DNA from: Umbellularia californica
Taxonomy: Eukaryota > Streptophyta > Magnoliopsida > Laurales > Lauraceae
Assembly: GCA_028538565.1 (NCBI GenBank)
Contig: JAPQWN010000006.1
Coordinates: 66,700,984 to 66,764,983 of the forward strand
Reading direction: 5' to 3'
Length of the DNA: 64,000 nt
Below, piece after piece: positions 1-11,866 of this stretch. The position numbers and the translations under genes are program-made. Each line of letters begins with the position of its first letter. Within the stretch, counting starts at the first letter, position 1. A model generated the notes under the pieces. The model was not told the DNA's origin. It saw only the letters and a list, made by a program, of their open reading frames with translations, and ran no database searches.

Positions 1-722
1 CAAAAAGAAAGGAAAAAAGACAGAGAGATGAAAGATATTTGCTACATGTATTTTAGTCATTGGAATTTGGACCATATATTAGAAAACTGATTTAGAGTAC
101 GCAGAGAACTTATTCTCTATATCAGTAAGGATGGTCACAAGGCCACACACGTGAGAATTGTAAGAAAAAGTGTGGTTATGAATTGAGCAAAATGTATTTT
201 AGTATGGTTCTCTTGCTATATAAATCAAAGGCCAAATGAAAGAAGACTGCAAGATTGGCTACATCCACCTCTTATCAGTACTCTGCCCCCTTTTCCCCTC
301 AGTGAGCAGATAAGAGGAGAGAGTGGTGAAGGAGAAAGGTAAGAAAGATGGTGCCTAATAGTTGCATGAGACAGCTAGCTTTATTTGTTTGCTTGTGAGT
401 TGGGTTTGCTTGTATTTACATTGAGCATGGCTTTGTATTTATTTGTATTGCAAGAGTTGTTTTTTTAATAATCTACTTAAAAGTGATTTGGTTGAGAGAG
501 GGAGAGAGAGATAGAGATATTTTTCTATCTTTGACTCCACTCCTCATTCATGATGGAGGGAGAGGAAGTGTTTGAAAATGGGTCGTTGACATGGGCGGCG
601 TCTTCTCTAGTCTTCAATCACGTGGGTTGGCTACTTTTTCTTCACACACTAGTTATATATTCCTACTCCTTCGATCAAGCAATCCATTGAGTCGCAAAGC
701 TCTTCAGAGTTCAGTCTTTTTT

Positions 723-767
<45 letters not shown>

Positions 768-1029
768 ACTCACACACACACTCACACGATTGGGTTTTTC
801 TTGGTTAATTAGGCCAGGATAGCTGCCAAAACTCGAGTGTTCTTTGGATTTCTTGGGTTGTGTTGAGTCCAGGGAAGAGTGAATAATAAAGGGTCTTCTA
901 CTCTTCATTCATTAGTTCTGGGTGTTTTAGTTATACCATTCACAAATTGCAAGACACTACAAATGCTTCTTTCTTGACTTCCATTTCTTTGATTGGCCTT
1001 AACATTTAACACTCTCTTTGGCTTCTAAG
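1..1029 (+). promoter_or_regulatory. Promoter and 5' leader of the amino acid permease gene
   Basis: A TATA-like motif (ctatataaat, 216-225) is followed about 25-30 bases later by sequence that could start the transcript. A strong donor-like site (aaag|gtaaga, GT at 339-340) and a pyrimidine-rich stretch ending in AG directly before the ATG (1028-1029) suggest a 5'-UTR intron, but this is inference from splice consensus only. The leader contains a CT/CA microsatellite. No upstream coding exon is recognisable. Confidence 0.45.
725..783. repeat. (CT)n/(CA)n microsatellite in AAP leader
   Basis: An almost pure CT run of roughly 38 bases is followed by CACT/CACA repeats. An open frame passes through it but is only low-complexity Ser-Leu and Thr-His; it is not a gene. 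Confidence 0.9.
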
Positions 1030-3146
1030 ATGGGAGAGAGCACAATTGCCATAGACAACCGCCAAGCTGTCTACTTCCCTTCCCAAGAGGTTTCCCTAGC
1101 CGTCCATCAACAAGGGCCCCCCAAATCCCACGATGAGGATGGCCGGATCAAGAGAACAGGTAATGGGAGGACAGCCACCCTTCCTCTCCTCCATTGCTTG
1201 AGTTTTTTCAAAATTTTCAATAAGCATAGTCATGAATTTTCTTTAGCTTTTTAGTTGATGGGTTTTACATGTTCATGGGTAGGGACCATCTGGACTGCAA
1301 GTGCCCACATAATAACGGCTGTGATCGGCTCTGGCGTGCTTTCGCTCGCATGGGCCATTGCCCAGCTGGGTTGGATTGCTGGCCCTACTGTTATGTTCTT
1401 GTTCTCTTTTGTGATCTACTACACTTCATCTCTCCTTGCCGACTGCTATCGATCCGGTGACCCTGTCACTGGCAAGAGAAATTACACTTACATGGATGCA
1501 GTCCATGCCAATCTAGGTGACTATAGTTTTTCACTGGATTTCAATGGAAACTGAAAGAAGAATCATATGATCTGTACTCGGGTTTCTTCTCTTTAACTGA
1601 ATTGGTTCCCCTTCAGGTGGAGTCAAGGTGAAGATATGTGGTTTCATTCAATATATCAACCTGTTTGGTGTTGCCATTGGCTACACCATTGCAGCTTCAA
1701 TAAGCATGATGTGAGATCAATTCTCAGATTCAATCCCTCTTACTCTCTTTGTTTACACTACCCTCTTCGTCTTCTAACAATCCAGCAATTCATCAATGCT
1801 GTGGTCAGGGCAATCAAGCGGTCTAATTGCTTCCATGAGAAGGGGGACAAGAACCCATGTCATGTGTCCAGCAATCCTTACATGATCATGTTCGGCGTCT
1901 CCGAAATCATTTTCTCTCAAATTCCAGACTTTGATCAGATATGGTGGCTTTCTATTGTTGCTGCAGTCATGTCTTTCACTTACTCCTCCATAGGCCTCAC
2001 CCTCGGAATCGCCAAAGTAGCAGGTTAGAATCATTTTTCATCAGAAATGCACACCTTAGTAGGACTATTCGTTTTCTTCTTAGCTTTGCTCCATCAAATT
2101 AGAGCCAACTTCAAGAGTTCTACCATCAAACCATATAACAAGCTATGATGTTGTAAATTCTAATTACTAGCTATGGCTTATTAGTAGGTAATGAACGAGT
2201 TAATCCTATCCAACTTGCTCAAAATGATAATTCTCTGTTCTATGAAACAGAGACGGGGAGTTTCAAAGGAAGTCTAACTGGAATTAGCATAGGCTCTGTC
2301 ACCCAAACCCAAAAGATATGGAGAAGCTTCCAAGCATTTGGTGACATTGCCTTTGCCTACTCCTATTCTATCATCCTCATCGAAATTCAGGTACTTAAGC
2401 CACTACTCATGAGCACAAGTTTGTAATTCATCGCTCTTCATATCGATCAATGTCTGATTAAGTTGCTTAAAATGGTGTTTAAATCCCAATAGGACACCAT
2501 AAAATCGCCACCATCAGAAGCAAAAACAATGAAGAGGGCCACCCTTTTGAGTGTCACAGTAACAACCGCCTTCTACATGCTGTGTGGCTGCATGGGCTAT
2601 GCTGCTTTTGGCGACTTAGCACCCGGCAACCTCCTCACCGGATTCGGCTTCTACAACCCCTATTGGCTACTCGACATCGCCAATGCGGCCATTGCCATCC
2701 ACCTTGTTGGAGCTTACCAGGTCTACTGCCAACCTCTGTTTGCATTCATTGAGAAATCCGCGGTGGAGAGATGGCCCAAGAGTGAATTCATTACCAGTGG
2801 AATTATGATCCCAGTCCCAGGCTTCCGGCCTTACAGACTTAATCTATTCCGCCTGGTCTGGCGCTCGGCCTTTGTCACCACCACCACCCTCATTTCCATG
2901 CTCCTTCCCTTCTTTAATGATGTTGTGGGCATCCTCGGCGCCTTTGGGTTCTGGCCGCTGACTGTTTACTTCCCTGTGGAGATGTACATTGCCCAAAAGA
3001 GGATACCTAAGTGGAGTACTAGATGGATCTGTCTACAGATCCTCAGCCTTGGCTGCCTCATCATCTCTATCGCCGCGGCAGCTGGGTCGGTGGCTGGTGT
3101 TGCCCTTGACCTCAAGAAATATAAGCCATTCAAGTCCATCTACTAA
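1030..3146 (+). CDS. AAP: Amino acid permease (AAP family, AAAP/Aa_trans), six exons
   Basis: Proton-coupled amino acid importer of the plasma membrane. Exons read from splice sites and protein similarity: 1030-1159, 1283-1516, 1617-1710, 1809-2023, 2251-2390, 2493-3146. All junctions are GT-AG and phases fit, giving 488 residues, the usual AAP length. The protein starts with a hydrophilic N-terminus of about 45 residues ending DGRIKRTG. TM1 follows (AVIGSGVLSLAWAIAQLGW), then GPTVMFLFSFVIYYTSSLLADCYRS. The family signatures TYMDAVHANLGG, SNCFHEKGDKNPC, GSLTGISIGSVTQTQKIWRS and DTIKSPPSEAKTMKRAT are present, and the C-terminus is KPFKSIY. The start ATG at 1030 is chosen because MGES opens the AAP-like N-terminus; the codon 12 bases upstream is TTG. 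GSLTGISIGS and DTIKSPPSEAKTMK resemble the AAP2/3/4/5 branch more than AAP1/6/8 (from memory of the family, not tested). The reading frame is intact. Confidence 0.93.
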
Positions 3147-4860
3147 TGATCGTCTTTGTTGTCATCGTCTTAGTCTTATCTCATCAACCTGGGGTCATTT
3201 GCTGATCAAATTTCGAAGGAAAAGAAATTAGATGTTCCGTTGCTTTCCTTTATGTTGTTTCTGGTAAGCAAGAAAATGCAAAAAAAGATTTAGGTTGTTG
3301 TTTACCTCTGTTCATACCAAACATAGATTGCATGTGTAAGCTTTTTCTTTTTCTTTCTACTCTTGTCAAAGAAAGGCTGGGACTGGTTTGGAGCCTCATG
3401 TGAGACAACTGTTGTTCTTTTGTGTGTGTGTGTGTGAGAGATGGTCAATGCTGGGAGTTGATGCCTGTGGGGCTCACCTTGATGTGCCTATTCTTAAATG
3501 GGGAGCACTAGACCGCGTTAGGGCGTTTTGTAGGCCTCCTAGTTGGGCCCATGGGAACACATGATGATCTTGGAGGTCCTTTGGATGGAAAGATTCATAT
3601 TAGGCCTACCTCTATGCAAAATATTGAGTCCATGAGATCATCCTAACATTTTGATTCATGATACTATAATTTAGTGGTTTAGAGACATCTTTTTATCATG
3701 ATTCCAATCTAACGGTGAGGAAAAGTTTGATGAGTGTCAAACTTGGACTAGTGACTATTTATGGAGGGTAGTTTGTGTTAAAAGACTACATTGGGTAAGA
3801 GTGGAAGATATTTGTATGGACTACATGTTCAGCTTAGCTCTATGAGGATCACTTGGGCCCACCTTTAATAAATGCGGCTCTTTTCACCCTCTCATCCCCC
3901 ATGATCTAACACCATGCCCCAATTTTATTCTCATCAAAATCTTACTCATCGTTTGATTGAATCTCGGGGGAAAAATCTTGGCTAAAACACCATTGAACTT
4001 TAAGGATGTTAGATCAAGGGCTCGGATAGTCTAACGGAGCTAACTTTTTGCATAACCATTTTCAGTAAAAGAGACATTTCCATCCATCCTACCTCCAATG
4101 ATAAGAAAACATCCAAGTGAGCTCTAAGAACTGGACGGCATAAACACATATGCAGTTTACTTGTAGGGGATCCTCACAAGGCATACAAGTACCAATATAG
4201 TCATCAACGGTGAGAGTGTAACTACAATCCTTCTCCTTTGATAAACACCATAAGCAATTAGGACCCATGACTTACAGTGGTCATTGATATGCACCATCAA
4301 CAGTGGACGAGTCACTACAGCCTAGAAATCTTTTGTTTCTGAGTACAGTACCCTCATCGAATCTTTAGCCCTTTTGGTCAGTGAATCTGAAACGTCCTCT
4401 TCATTTTTTGTGTCAATGGAGTGAGATCATTGGCTCATGCTAACATAACATGGATGGACCCTATCAAAGTAGTTTTGAGAAGTTCATATTCTACAGTGGA
4501 GCAATAGAAGCTTCATGTTGACTTTGGCAAGAGATATGGACCTCTCTTGTTGGAAACAGAGAGATTGTGAAGAGGCACATCAGATGTGATATGAGTGGAC
4601 CCAACCCAACCCAAGTAATGGAGGTTTGTGGGTCCTTTGGGTGCCCACCGCGGCACCACCAAGGTCATGAGACAAAGCGGGACTCGGTCATAGAAATCAG
4701 ATTAAATTATCATCCACCAAAATCATTCATCTTACTCAGCTTTAAACTCCATTTGGCAGAAGAGGAATTAAGACAAGACAGTGAAGGAAAAAGGGATTCC
4801 TCTATCCCTTGGTCAGACTCCCAACTCTGAAAATTTGGAGAAGTGGAACAATATGTTTTA
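3147..4860. other. AAP 3' flank and intergenic DNA
   Basis: Contains the probable 3' UTR (to about 3.4 kb), a short (GT)n run near 3423-3437, then AT-rich non-coding sequence. Open frames here lack family motifs, start context and splice partners. Nothing else recognised. Confidence 0.5.
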
Positions 4861-5041
4861 GGGCCCGTTTGTTAATTTAAACAGTATAGTGAATGTGATG
4901 TTATATGTCACATCATTGCTTTATATGGGTAATAAAGGTGTGTTGAAAGTAGAGTTGACTTTTTGGTTAAGTAAAAAAGGTGTTTGGATTGTGATGTTAA
5001 GTAATTATTGTGCATTACTTTATACTGTTTGGAACATACCC
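4861..5041. repeat. Possible MITE or Harbinger sub-terminal inverted repeat
   Basis: The segment opens with gggcccgtttgtt and holds aaacagtatagtg; its right end read in reverse gives gggtatgttccaaacagtata. The two ends are therefore imperfect inverted repeats sharing GGG, GTT and AAACAGTATA. No clear target duplication was found. It could be a small MITE or the left terminus of the Harbinger-type element to the right. Confidence 0.35.
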
Positions 5042-6150
5042 GTAAGTGATCATTTTTCCATAATATAATATTAGATTTCAAAGGCATCCAAATTATGTAA
5101 CTGTAGAAATGTTTCATGTCCATGGTTCCTATTAGATAAATGAAATAAGACTTTTGACTTGGAGTTGGAATAGTAAAATGTTTGGATCGAGGGATTGCAT
5201 TTCTTCATACTTAAGTTAGCTAATTGAGATTGCATAGATGAAGAACGGTACGTATAGTTTCGAACCAAGTGGCTACTTAATTTCTTATTCTCTCTCTCTC
5301 ACACACACATTATCATTTTACTAAAATAATTTGTAGGCCGCTGTTTTTAATTTTGACCATCTCATTATAATTGAAATAAAAATATTAATAATTTAAATTT
5401 TTTATAAGTTTTTAAAATTATGAATTAGACGGGCATATTTTGCGTTTAAAATTATGTCAAGCAGTCTTGATTCAAGAACATGGGTGCCACCAATTGATTT
5501 CAAGGGATGTGGATGTTAGGTCCCCAACAAGTGGGCTGTACTGTAAGTTGTTGAGCCAAGCATTGACCAATCACAAGTACACCTTAATTGCGTGTGGGAA
5601 TGCCCTGAGCCCAAGCCCCGATGAAACCTGAATTTCCAGGTCCTTACCTACGCCCTAATTAAAAATCTGAGCCTTGGCCCAAGACCAAGTCTGATTTGAA
5701 GAGTTTTGGTAATATATGATGTATTTATTGTTGCATCCAAGCTCAATTTTGATACCTCAGGCTGAAGTCTGAGAACCAGCTGCACTCCTATTGGGTTTCA
5801 AAACCTAGCAACTGCCCAAAAATGGCCAGGCGTTTCGAACTATGAGAGCTTCTACCCATACACTATGATAGCTGCACTCCAATTGGGCTTCAAAGAAGCA
5901 GTGTCTCATTCTCACGATGGATGCTCTCTGTGTTCCCAACAAGCGTTTCGAACTATGATAGCTTCTATCTATACACAATCATCCATTCAAATGTACATGG
6001 CTCTGTTGATTGGTACCTAATATCAGTAACTAGTATGAAATACATCTGAATGCTGCTAGAGGTTCTAAAACTATGGAAGGGGTACGCCAATATGAACTGT
6101 GATCATGGGATCCCTCTGACATACTGAGAGTGAAAATACTTTGCCCAGGA
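5042..6150. other. Non-coding DNA left of Harbinger genes
   Basis: AT-rich sequence with a short CT/CA run near 5290 and two partly similar segments around 5770-5960 (gctgcactccTattggg... and gcgtttcgaactatgaKagctt). No gene recognised. Confidence 0.4.
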
Positions 6151-6470
6151 GATAAGAGCCCTTTTTGAGAATGCAACATTATACATCTGAACACAGTAGA
6201 TGATCAAACAAAAAGCATTCTGTAACTACATTTCAAATAAACAGAGGTTCCAACAATGCAAAAAAAAAAAAAAAACGGGCTGATTAGTTAGGCTGTTTGT
6301 GTTTAATTTCAAATAAACAGAGGTTCCAACATTATACATCTGAACACAGCAGATGGTCAAACAAAAAGGATTCTGTAACTACATTTCAAATAAACAGAGG
6401 TTCCAACAATACAATAAAACAGAGGTTCCAACACAGGTTCCAACAATACAAAAAGCATTCTACAGAAATG
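6150..6470. repeat. Tandem-like direct repeats
   Basis: A block beginning ttatacatctgaacacag (about 6179 and again about 6330) and the sub-unit catttcaaataaacagaggttccaaca recur two to four times in direct orientation, with a poly(A) tract at 6259-6275. Non-coding; lies 3' of the Harbinger-associated genes. Confidence 0.75.
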
Positions 6471-6767
6471 TCCCATCCTGACTATCTGATTAGTGAGGCT
6501 TGTTATGTTTAATTTTGAATGACTAAATATCCAACAGTGATTTCACCAATTGATACAGTTGCTGCAAGCTTGAAACTAGATAGGGCAACATGAATTCCCA
6601 CCATATTGAAACATTTCAACTACCTGCTGAATATTAAGATTTGGAATATAAATTAAGTAAAGCTCATAACTACATTAAGTGGAACTAAACCAAAACAGCC
6701 TGCTGTCGATAACTACATAGAACATTTTGTAGTAGCACGCATAGTTAGGTGATAGGATACAAACATT

Positions 6768-7097
6768 TTATATGCTTCGAATAAGGTAAACAATGATACC
6801 TAGCAGAGTACATATGATCAAAATGAGGATAAAAACAATCCTAATAAGTGAATTCAGACGTTCGTCCATTGCAACTACTGCCCCTTGGGGACGGCTTGAT
6901 GAAGGTGTATAGGCATCTTTGAAATGGCCATTGTCCTCTTCATAGTTGTGGAGATTGTCCATAGCTTCTTCCATATTGGTGTATCCCTTATAAAGTGCAT
7001 CAGGAAATTGATTTATTTGTACTTTGCAATCGGTCCATGTATTATATATACCAAGCCGCCTTCCCCGATAGACAACGTAAAAATTGAACCGAGGCAT
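6768..7097 (-). CDS. Small protein: RNase H1-type hybrid-binding domain plus C-terminal membrane segment
   Basis: An open frame of 109 residues. Residues about 5-48 (FYVVYRGRRLGIYNTW, then C, Q and F spacing, DALYKGY) match the small N-terminal RNA:DNA hybrid-binding domain of RNase H1, also found in caulimovirus viroplasmin (Cauli_VI family). No RNase H catalytic domain follows. Instead there is a linker of about 35 polar residues (SSSRPQGAVVAMDERLN), then a single hydrophobic helix (RIVFILILIICTLLGIIVYL) four residues from the end, as in tail-anchored proteins. The ATG at 7097 is chosen because similarity starts three codons later; the frame is open further upstream but lacks similarity. 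It lies downstream of, and on the same strand as, the Harbinger genes, so it may be a third element-borne gene or a captured host fragment. Function unknown; expression untested. Confidence 0.5.
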   Translation of the reverse strand: MPRFNFYVVYRGRRLGIYNTWTDCKVQINQFPDALYKGYTNMEEAMDNLHNYEEDNGHFKDAYTPSSSRPQGAVVAMDERLNSLIRIVFILILIICTLLGIIVYLIRSI

Positions 7098-7159
7098 CGT
7101 CAAGATTGAAGTCAAACCTGAGATGTCAATGAGTTTAAGATAATTGATGCAGTGTTTGA

Positions 7160-7535
7160 AAAAATAAATGTGAGATGACAGTGGATACCGATACATAACT
7201 AATGCCATTCATTTTGTTTCAGCCACCAAAAACCTACAGTTGTGCAAGCATCATGAGGCCAAACATTAAAGTCATAAAGAGTTGGGAAAACAGCCAGTAC
7301 ATAATATATCAAATGACAAGATTAGGTAATAAGTCAATCCAAAGTTAATATAACCATGGCAGAAAGAAAAACAATTCTGGTAAGTAAACAAACACCCAAG
7401 TAAAAGAGATAATAAATGTGAGATGACAATGGATATCAAGACATAACTGTTGCCCTTCATTTTGATGAAGCCACCGAATCAAAACAGTTGTGCAAGCAAT
7501 ATGAGGCCATTCAACATAACAGTAACATGAAGCAA
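7160..7535. repeat. Imperfect direct duplication, two copies about 250 bp apart
   Basis: The segment starting aaataaatgtgagatgacag at about 7160 recurs at about 7411 (aataaatgtgagatgacaat), with shared downstream blocks gttgtgcaagcaW and atgaggcca. It duplicates the 5' flank of the small membrane-protein frame. Confidence 0.7.
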
Positions 7536-7707
7536 ACGATGAAGTCATAAGGCTTGCAAGAAAAACAACCACTACAGAATATTAGATTTGTCCAAAACAT
7601 AAGCCAAACCAAAGTGGGTTCAATGACAGAAAGATATAGCAGACATGCAACTAAACATATCAGCCAACCAAAAATTAAAAAACAGCATGAAACAAGTGAT
7701 ACGCATA

Positions 7708-8694
7708 TTAAATGACAGTGTAATTGTCACTTCGAATTCTTGGGAGACGGCGTCGAATCCAAGCACTTTTATCTTTTGCGCAAAGGAAAATAGTGGCCAT
7801 ATCGGCATGGATTGTCAGCCACTCGTATGCAATCTCCGCATCCAGGTCACTAAGATCAGTAATCTTGTCCAGCTCCTTTACCACATCGTTGGACACTCGC
7901 TCCTTTGGATGACGAATACTTTCAGCCACTTCAGTAATAGCACTAGTGATCCTCTCATAGTTGCGATCTACTGTTGTGAAGTATGTGTCAATATCCTTAG
8001 GATCCTTCTCACAAGCCCTCTTCTTCGAGGAGCCTTCACTTCCTATCATTCTGAGATTGTCAAAACAATCATTCAGTCCCATCGGAATTGATCCAGACAC
8101 TTGTGTGTTAGTCCCACTAACGGATGTTGTAGGATTTGGACTCCCTACATAAGTCGATGGCCTTGAAAATTGCCCAGTTGCAACATCTTTACCAAACACC
8201 AGGCTTAACTTATCATAATCGATTGTCTTTCCTCACCATGAGACCTCATCAGGATGCCCCTATTACAAAGACGTGTTTTCCTTGCAATGTCAAGTACATT
8301 ATGGTAATTACAAAAGATTAATGGATATCGAGTTAATAAATGTGTTGTATATACATGTAGCCATGCAGTCCAGAGATTATCTTCAGCTATGACTCTTTGT
8401 TGCTACATCAAATCCAAAACCAGACGCATTGAGAAGCTCTGTGGCCTGCACGAAGTTCTTCTTCAGTACTTTACAATGATTGATTATTGTAGACACAGTT
8501 ATATGGCCAACACCATGATTTGATGCATTCATTTTGGTTGCTATAGTTGCATACACATCCTGTTTGAAGCCACGATTTCCGCTTTTCCCAAGCTCGATCT
8601 GCTCTTGTAAAAGAGCCAGCAATTCTTCGTCCATAGAGGCATTGAAACAAACATTCTTCCGTTGTGACATGGCTACATTAATATAAATGTGCAT
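7708..8694 (-). pseudogene. Harbinger ORF1-like Myb/SANT-domain protein, broken
   Basis: The first part (8694 down to 8383) starts MSQRKNVCFNASMDEELLAL, with LLQEQIELGKSGNRGFKQDV, the layout of the Myb/SANT-like domain (Myb_DNA-bind_3) in the DNA-binding partner of PIF/Harbinger transposases. Similarity continues (ASGFGFDVATKS) but then slips frame near 8388: the next frame carries VIAEDNLWTAWLH. An in-frame TGA follows before KTIDYDKLSLVFGKDVATG. The second part (8199-7708) is a charged C-terminal region ending in NYTVI. It is non-functional as one polypeptide unless spliced in a way I cannot see. Confidence 0.65.
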
Positions 8695-8859
8695 GCTAAG
8701 AAAGTATGATCTCCAAAAATTGGCAAAAGAAAATTAAAACAACAGCAAGATTGTCATTAATTTCATTAAACATAACATTAACATAGTACATATAGTCAGC
8801 ATACATTTAAGAAAAAAAGGTCACACCATACACTGCCATGGTATTCAACTTGGACAGTC

Positions 8860-10094
8860 ACAAACATATCATTGACCTGCGGTATGTTGAGTGTAATCAT
8901 GCCAAAGTCTAGCTGCATAAGCATCCTTGAAATTGCTCCACTGCTGCCTTTCCGCTTGGGAGTAGTATTGAAATAATTGGGATGCTTGATCATTATGGTG
9001 GTAATCATCAGCTTGAAAGAGTTCGTCATCAAACATATCCCTCCCCCCCCCCATGAAGGATAACACATGCGGTTACTATTTTGACTTGGCCAAAAGCCCT
9101 TTCAATTACATTTCTTGCCTGCGAATGCATTTCATTAAATAATTCTTTCGCATTTTGAGGATTTCTTCCTCTATGCTCACTGAGGTGGTAACGCACACCC
9201 CGGTATGGTGCCAGAAAGCCTGGTGCATTTGCATACCCAACATCCACTAGGTAGAACTTACCTATGGCATATTACAGAATTAGAAAACCCTCCAATGTCA
9301 AGACACCATGAAAACCGAAATTACCAAAGTTTAACTAACAAAATTTAGTCATGATTACCTACTGGGACATGAAGGGGATCCGCGTGGGCAAGTGAACTTT
9401 GAAGAACGCAGGTATCTGTAGCGGACCCCTCCCAACCAGGATGCACATACTGAAAGTTTAGGTTGAATCCACATGCAGCCACTACATTTTGGCTCAAAGT
9501 GCCTTTCTTATTTTGGAAGGGTGCTTGAGTGGCCAATGGTACATGTACTAGAACATGAGTTCCATCAATGGCGCCAACACATTCTTGAAGAGAGTTACAG
9601 TCATTAAATATAATTTTTTTCTTAAAAAAATGTGTATGACAATTTTCTTCACTTATTATTAATACCTCAAAGTATGGTATTCCCTCGGTATTTATCCCTG
9701 CTTGTTTGATAATGTCGGGTGCTAGTTGTGCAACCACTGTTAATACTCTATGAAAGTGACGGCCGATAGTCTTCCCTGATCTACCAAACCTGAAACTATT
9801 TGTCCTATTCCTAACATTGTGTGCGATGGTATGCAAAAACTCAACAACTGCCTCCTCCACTATGACGTATTTTGTGTCTGTCAATAAACCTCTATTCTTT
9901 AACACTATACACAACAGATCGAAGCAATTTTTGTTTAGCCTCAATTGACTGATACATTCGCTGTCCCTGCCATGTGTTAAGTAAGAGATATATTGTATCC
10001 TCTCTGCATTTCTATTTCTTCTTGCAGACCTCCGTTTATTCCTAAATATTTGATCACCCAAGGAGTACATCTCTCTTTGACATTCTGAGGCCAC
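8860..10094 (-). pseudogene. PIF/Harbinger DDE transposase, damaged
   Basis: Exon 1 (10094 down to 9359) carries the helix-turn-helix-like N-terminus and two catalytic acidic positions (CVGAIDGTHV, GSATDT). An intron of 97 bp at 9262-9358 (GT-AG) joins VPVG to KFYLVDVGYANAPGF. Exon 2 contains the third acidic residue in NVIERAFG. About 90 bases between PYFE and ECVGAIDG look like a second intron that happens to stay open. After AFGQVK the usual stretch of about 20 residues is missing, the frame goes on as IVTACVILH, and a run of 10 C (9045-9054) sits at the next frame change; the tail (RDMFDDELFQADD) is in another frame. DDE triad present, C-terminus broken. Confidence 0.8.
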
Positions 10095-11866
10095 AGTTTA
10101 TAAAGTTACAATGACAGCATTATGAGTATTATTGGCCACAACATCTTCTACTTCAGTATCAAAACCATTTCCACTGTCCCCTTCCATCAACAGAGGTTGC
10201 CCACACTTATCCTTATGAATAGAAGAGACAAAAACTCCATGTTGAATTCATCCATAAAATAGATAGATCAGTATTTGGAGTTATATAAAACTACGTATCA
10301 ATAGTTGGAAGCATAGATTTTAGATACACACACTCCTAATACTTCCACCTTGCTGTATTAGGTTAAAGAGATCAAACAAAATGGAAATATTGTATAGGAA
10401 AAAGAGTTATAACAATGTAAGGTAATGGTTCACACCATACATGTTATCTGCAGCATATCAAAATTAACCTGGGAATGTTCATTTGCAATATAATTTATCC
10501 TAAAAACCAGCATTTTTTTGTATGGGTAGCAGCCATTATATACTTTATGTATAGAGCCAAAGATAAATGAACTGTCTCTGGCGTAAAAATATTGCAAATG
10601 TAAAAATAAGATCAATTGCATGTGTTGAATGTTCAAAGTTGACAAAAGTTCATGTTGAGTCAAATAAATATAAGTTATCAGCCCTTCTTTTTTCTCTTTG
10701 TATTAATCACAGGTCACTAATTAACCACTGCATGGCAGTATAACATTGATGAGTTACTTTTAATTTCCTAGCCCTTTTCAAATAACATCATCAACAGAAG
10801 CCATTAACTGAAAAAGGCACCAAATAAGAAATTATAAACAGGTCCAGCCTACAACAACTCGTTATATGTAGCTTCCATCTATAAAAACAAGGCATGAAAA
10901 TATTCATAGATTGATTGATGTTTATAAGAATGATCTCACATGGACGACATATAGTAATAGGTGCTTTGGTATCCAATACCTGTAAAAAAATGGATGGAAA
11001 AGGTTTATTAACCAAAAAGACTGTATATAGAAAAATTGTTGCAGGAGGCCCAACAATCAACCGGCACCGCATACATAGAATATCCAACAGAAGTAATAGG
11101 TCTTTTGAATACTCTCGGTTGCATTATTAGGATACTTTATACTGTTTTAATTAACAAAGAGAAATGCACATCAAACAAAGGGGCTTACCTGTTAGTGGCC
11201 CTAGAGCAACCAAAGTGAGCTCTTCTCCAAAATGGGAAAGGGGAAATCTATCTTAATCCATCTGCATCTAAGACGCCCCTTTTATATGCAATTGATCAAT
11301 CAATAGTCATAGATGGAAGTAGTTGAAATAGTTGGAAGAACTTACACAGTCTCTGCTGTTGCATTTGATTCTACTCTTCTGTGATGATTTTGGGAGAGGA
11401 TGATTTGCCCCAAGAACTTCTTGAAAAAGGATTTCCCATCTATCAAATGCAATTTTTTAGGGCATGGACGGCGCATGTACGAGTGGCTACGATTAATTAG
11501 TAGAGTTGTGTATTTCACCTGTTCATAGAAGCGATTGGGATCTGGCGAAGATGCGCAGGGGTAGAAGCTCTCTTGCAGCGATTTTGGCTGATGGGCATTT
11601 ACAGTCGTTCAAGGTGATGGAGGTAGCGTGATCCAAGCGTCTGCAGTGAGTTTACTGCAAGCTAGCGAATTGGCTTGTCAACAGTGGTAGTGTGTTAAGG
11701 TGAGATAGTCTCCGCTGTTGAAGTAAATTCACGTGTCAGATAACTTCACATTACTCACCATAAACCAGCTCACCATGTGTACCCGAACGCAGAGAAGGCT
11801 AACGTACCCACGTGGGTGCCAGTAAAGCATTACCCCCACCTCAAGGTGATAATAACAAACATGCCC
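10095..11866. other. Upstream part of the Harbinger region
   Basis: Directly 5' of the transposase (10100-10240, - strand) an acidic stretch reading GDSGNGFDTEVEDVV may be a lost N-terminal exon but ends in a stop before the transposase ATG. Beyond that the sequence is AT-rich with no recognisable gene, ending in the candidate terminal repeat at 11853-11866. Confidence 0.4.

Larger units (their letters stand above)
4861..11866 (-). mobile_element. Decayed PIF/Harbinger transposon (boundaries tentative)
   Basis: The region encodes, all on the - strand, a DDE transposase, a Myb/SANT-like protein and a small membrane protein, the first two being the classical PIF/Harbinger pair. Candidate ends are gggcccgtttgtta at 4861 and, inverted, gggcatgtttgtta ending at 11866 (12 of 14 matches). 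The flanking trinucleotides are TTA and TAA, both compatible with the superfamily's TWA target but not identical to each other. Coding parts carry a frameshift, a stop and a deletion, so the copy is judged dead. The gene content is secure; the end points are not. Confidence 0.4.

Noticed and set aside
591..812. 73-residue open frame upstream of AAP
   Set aside because: Mostly translated CT/CA microsatellite; no domain; lies in the AAP leader.
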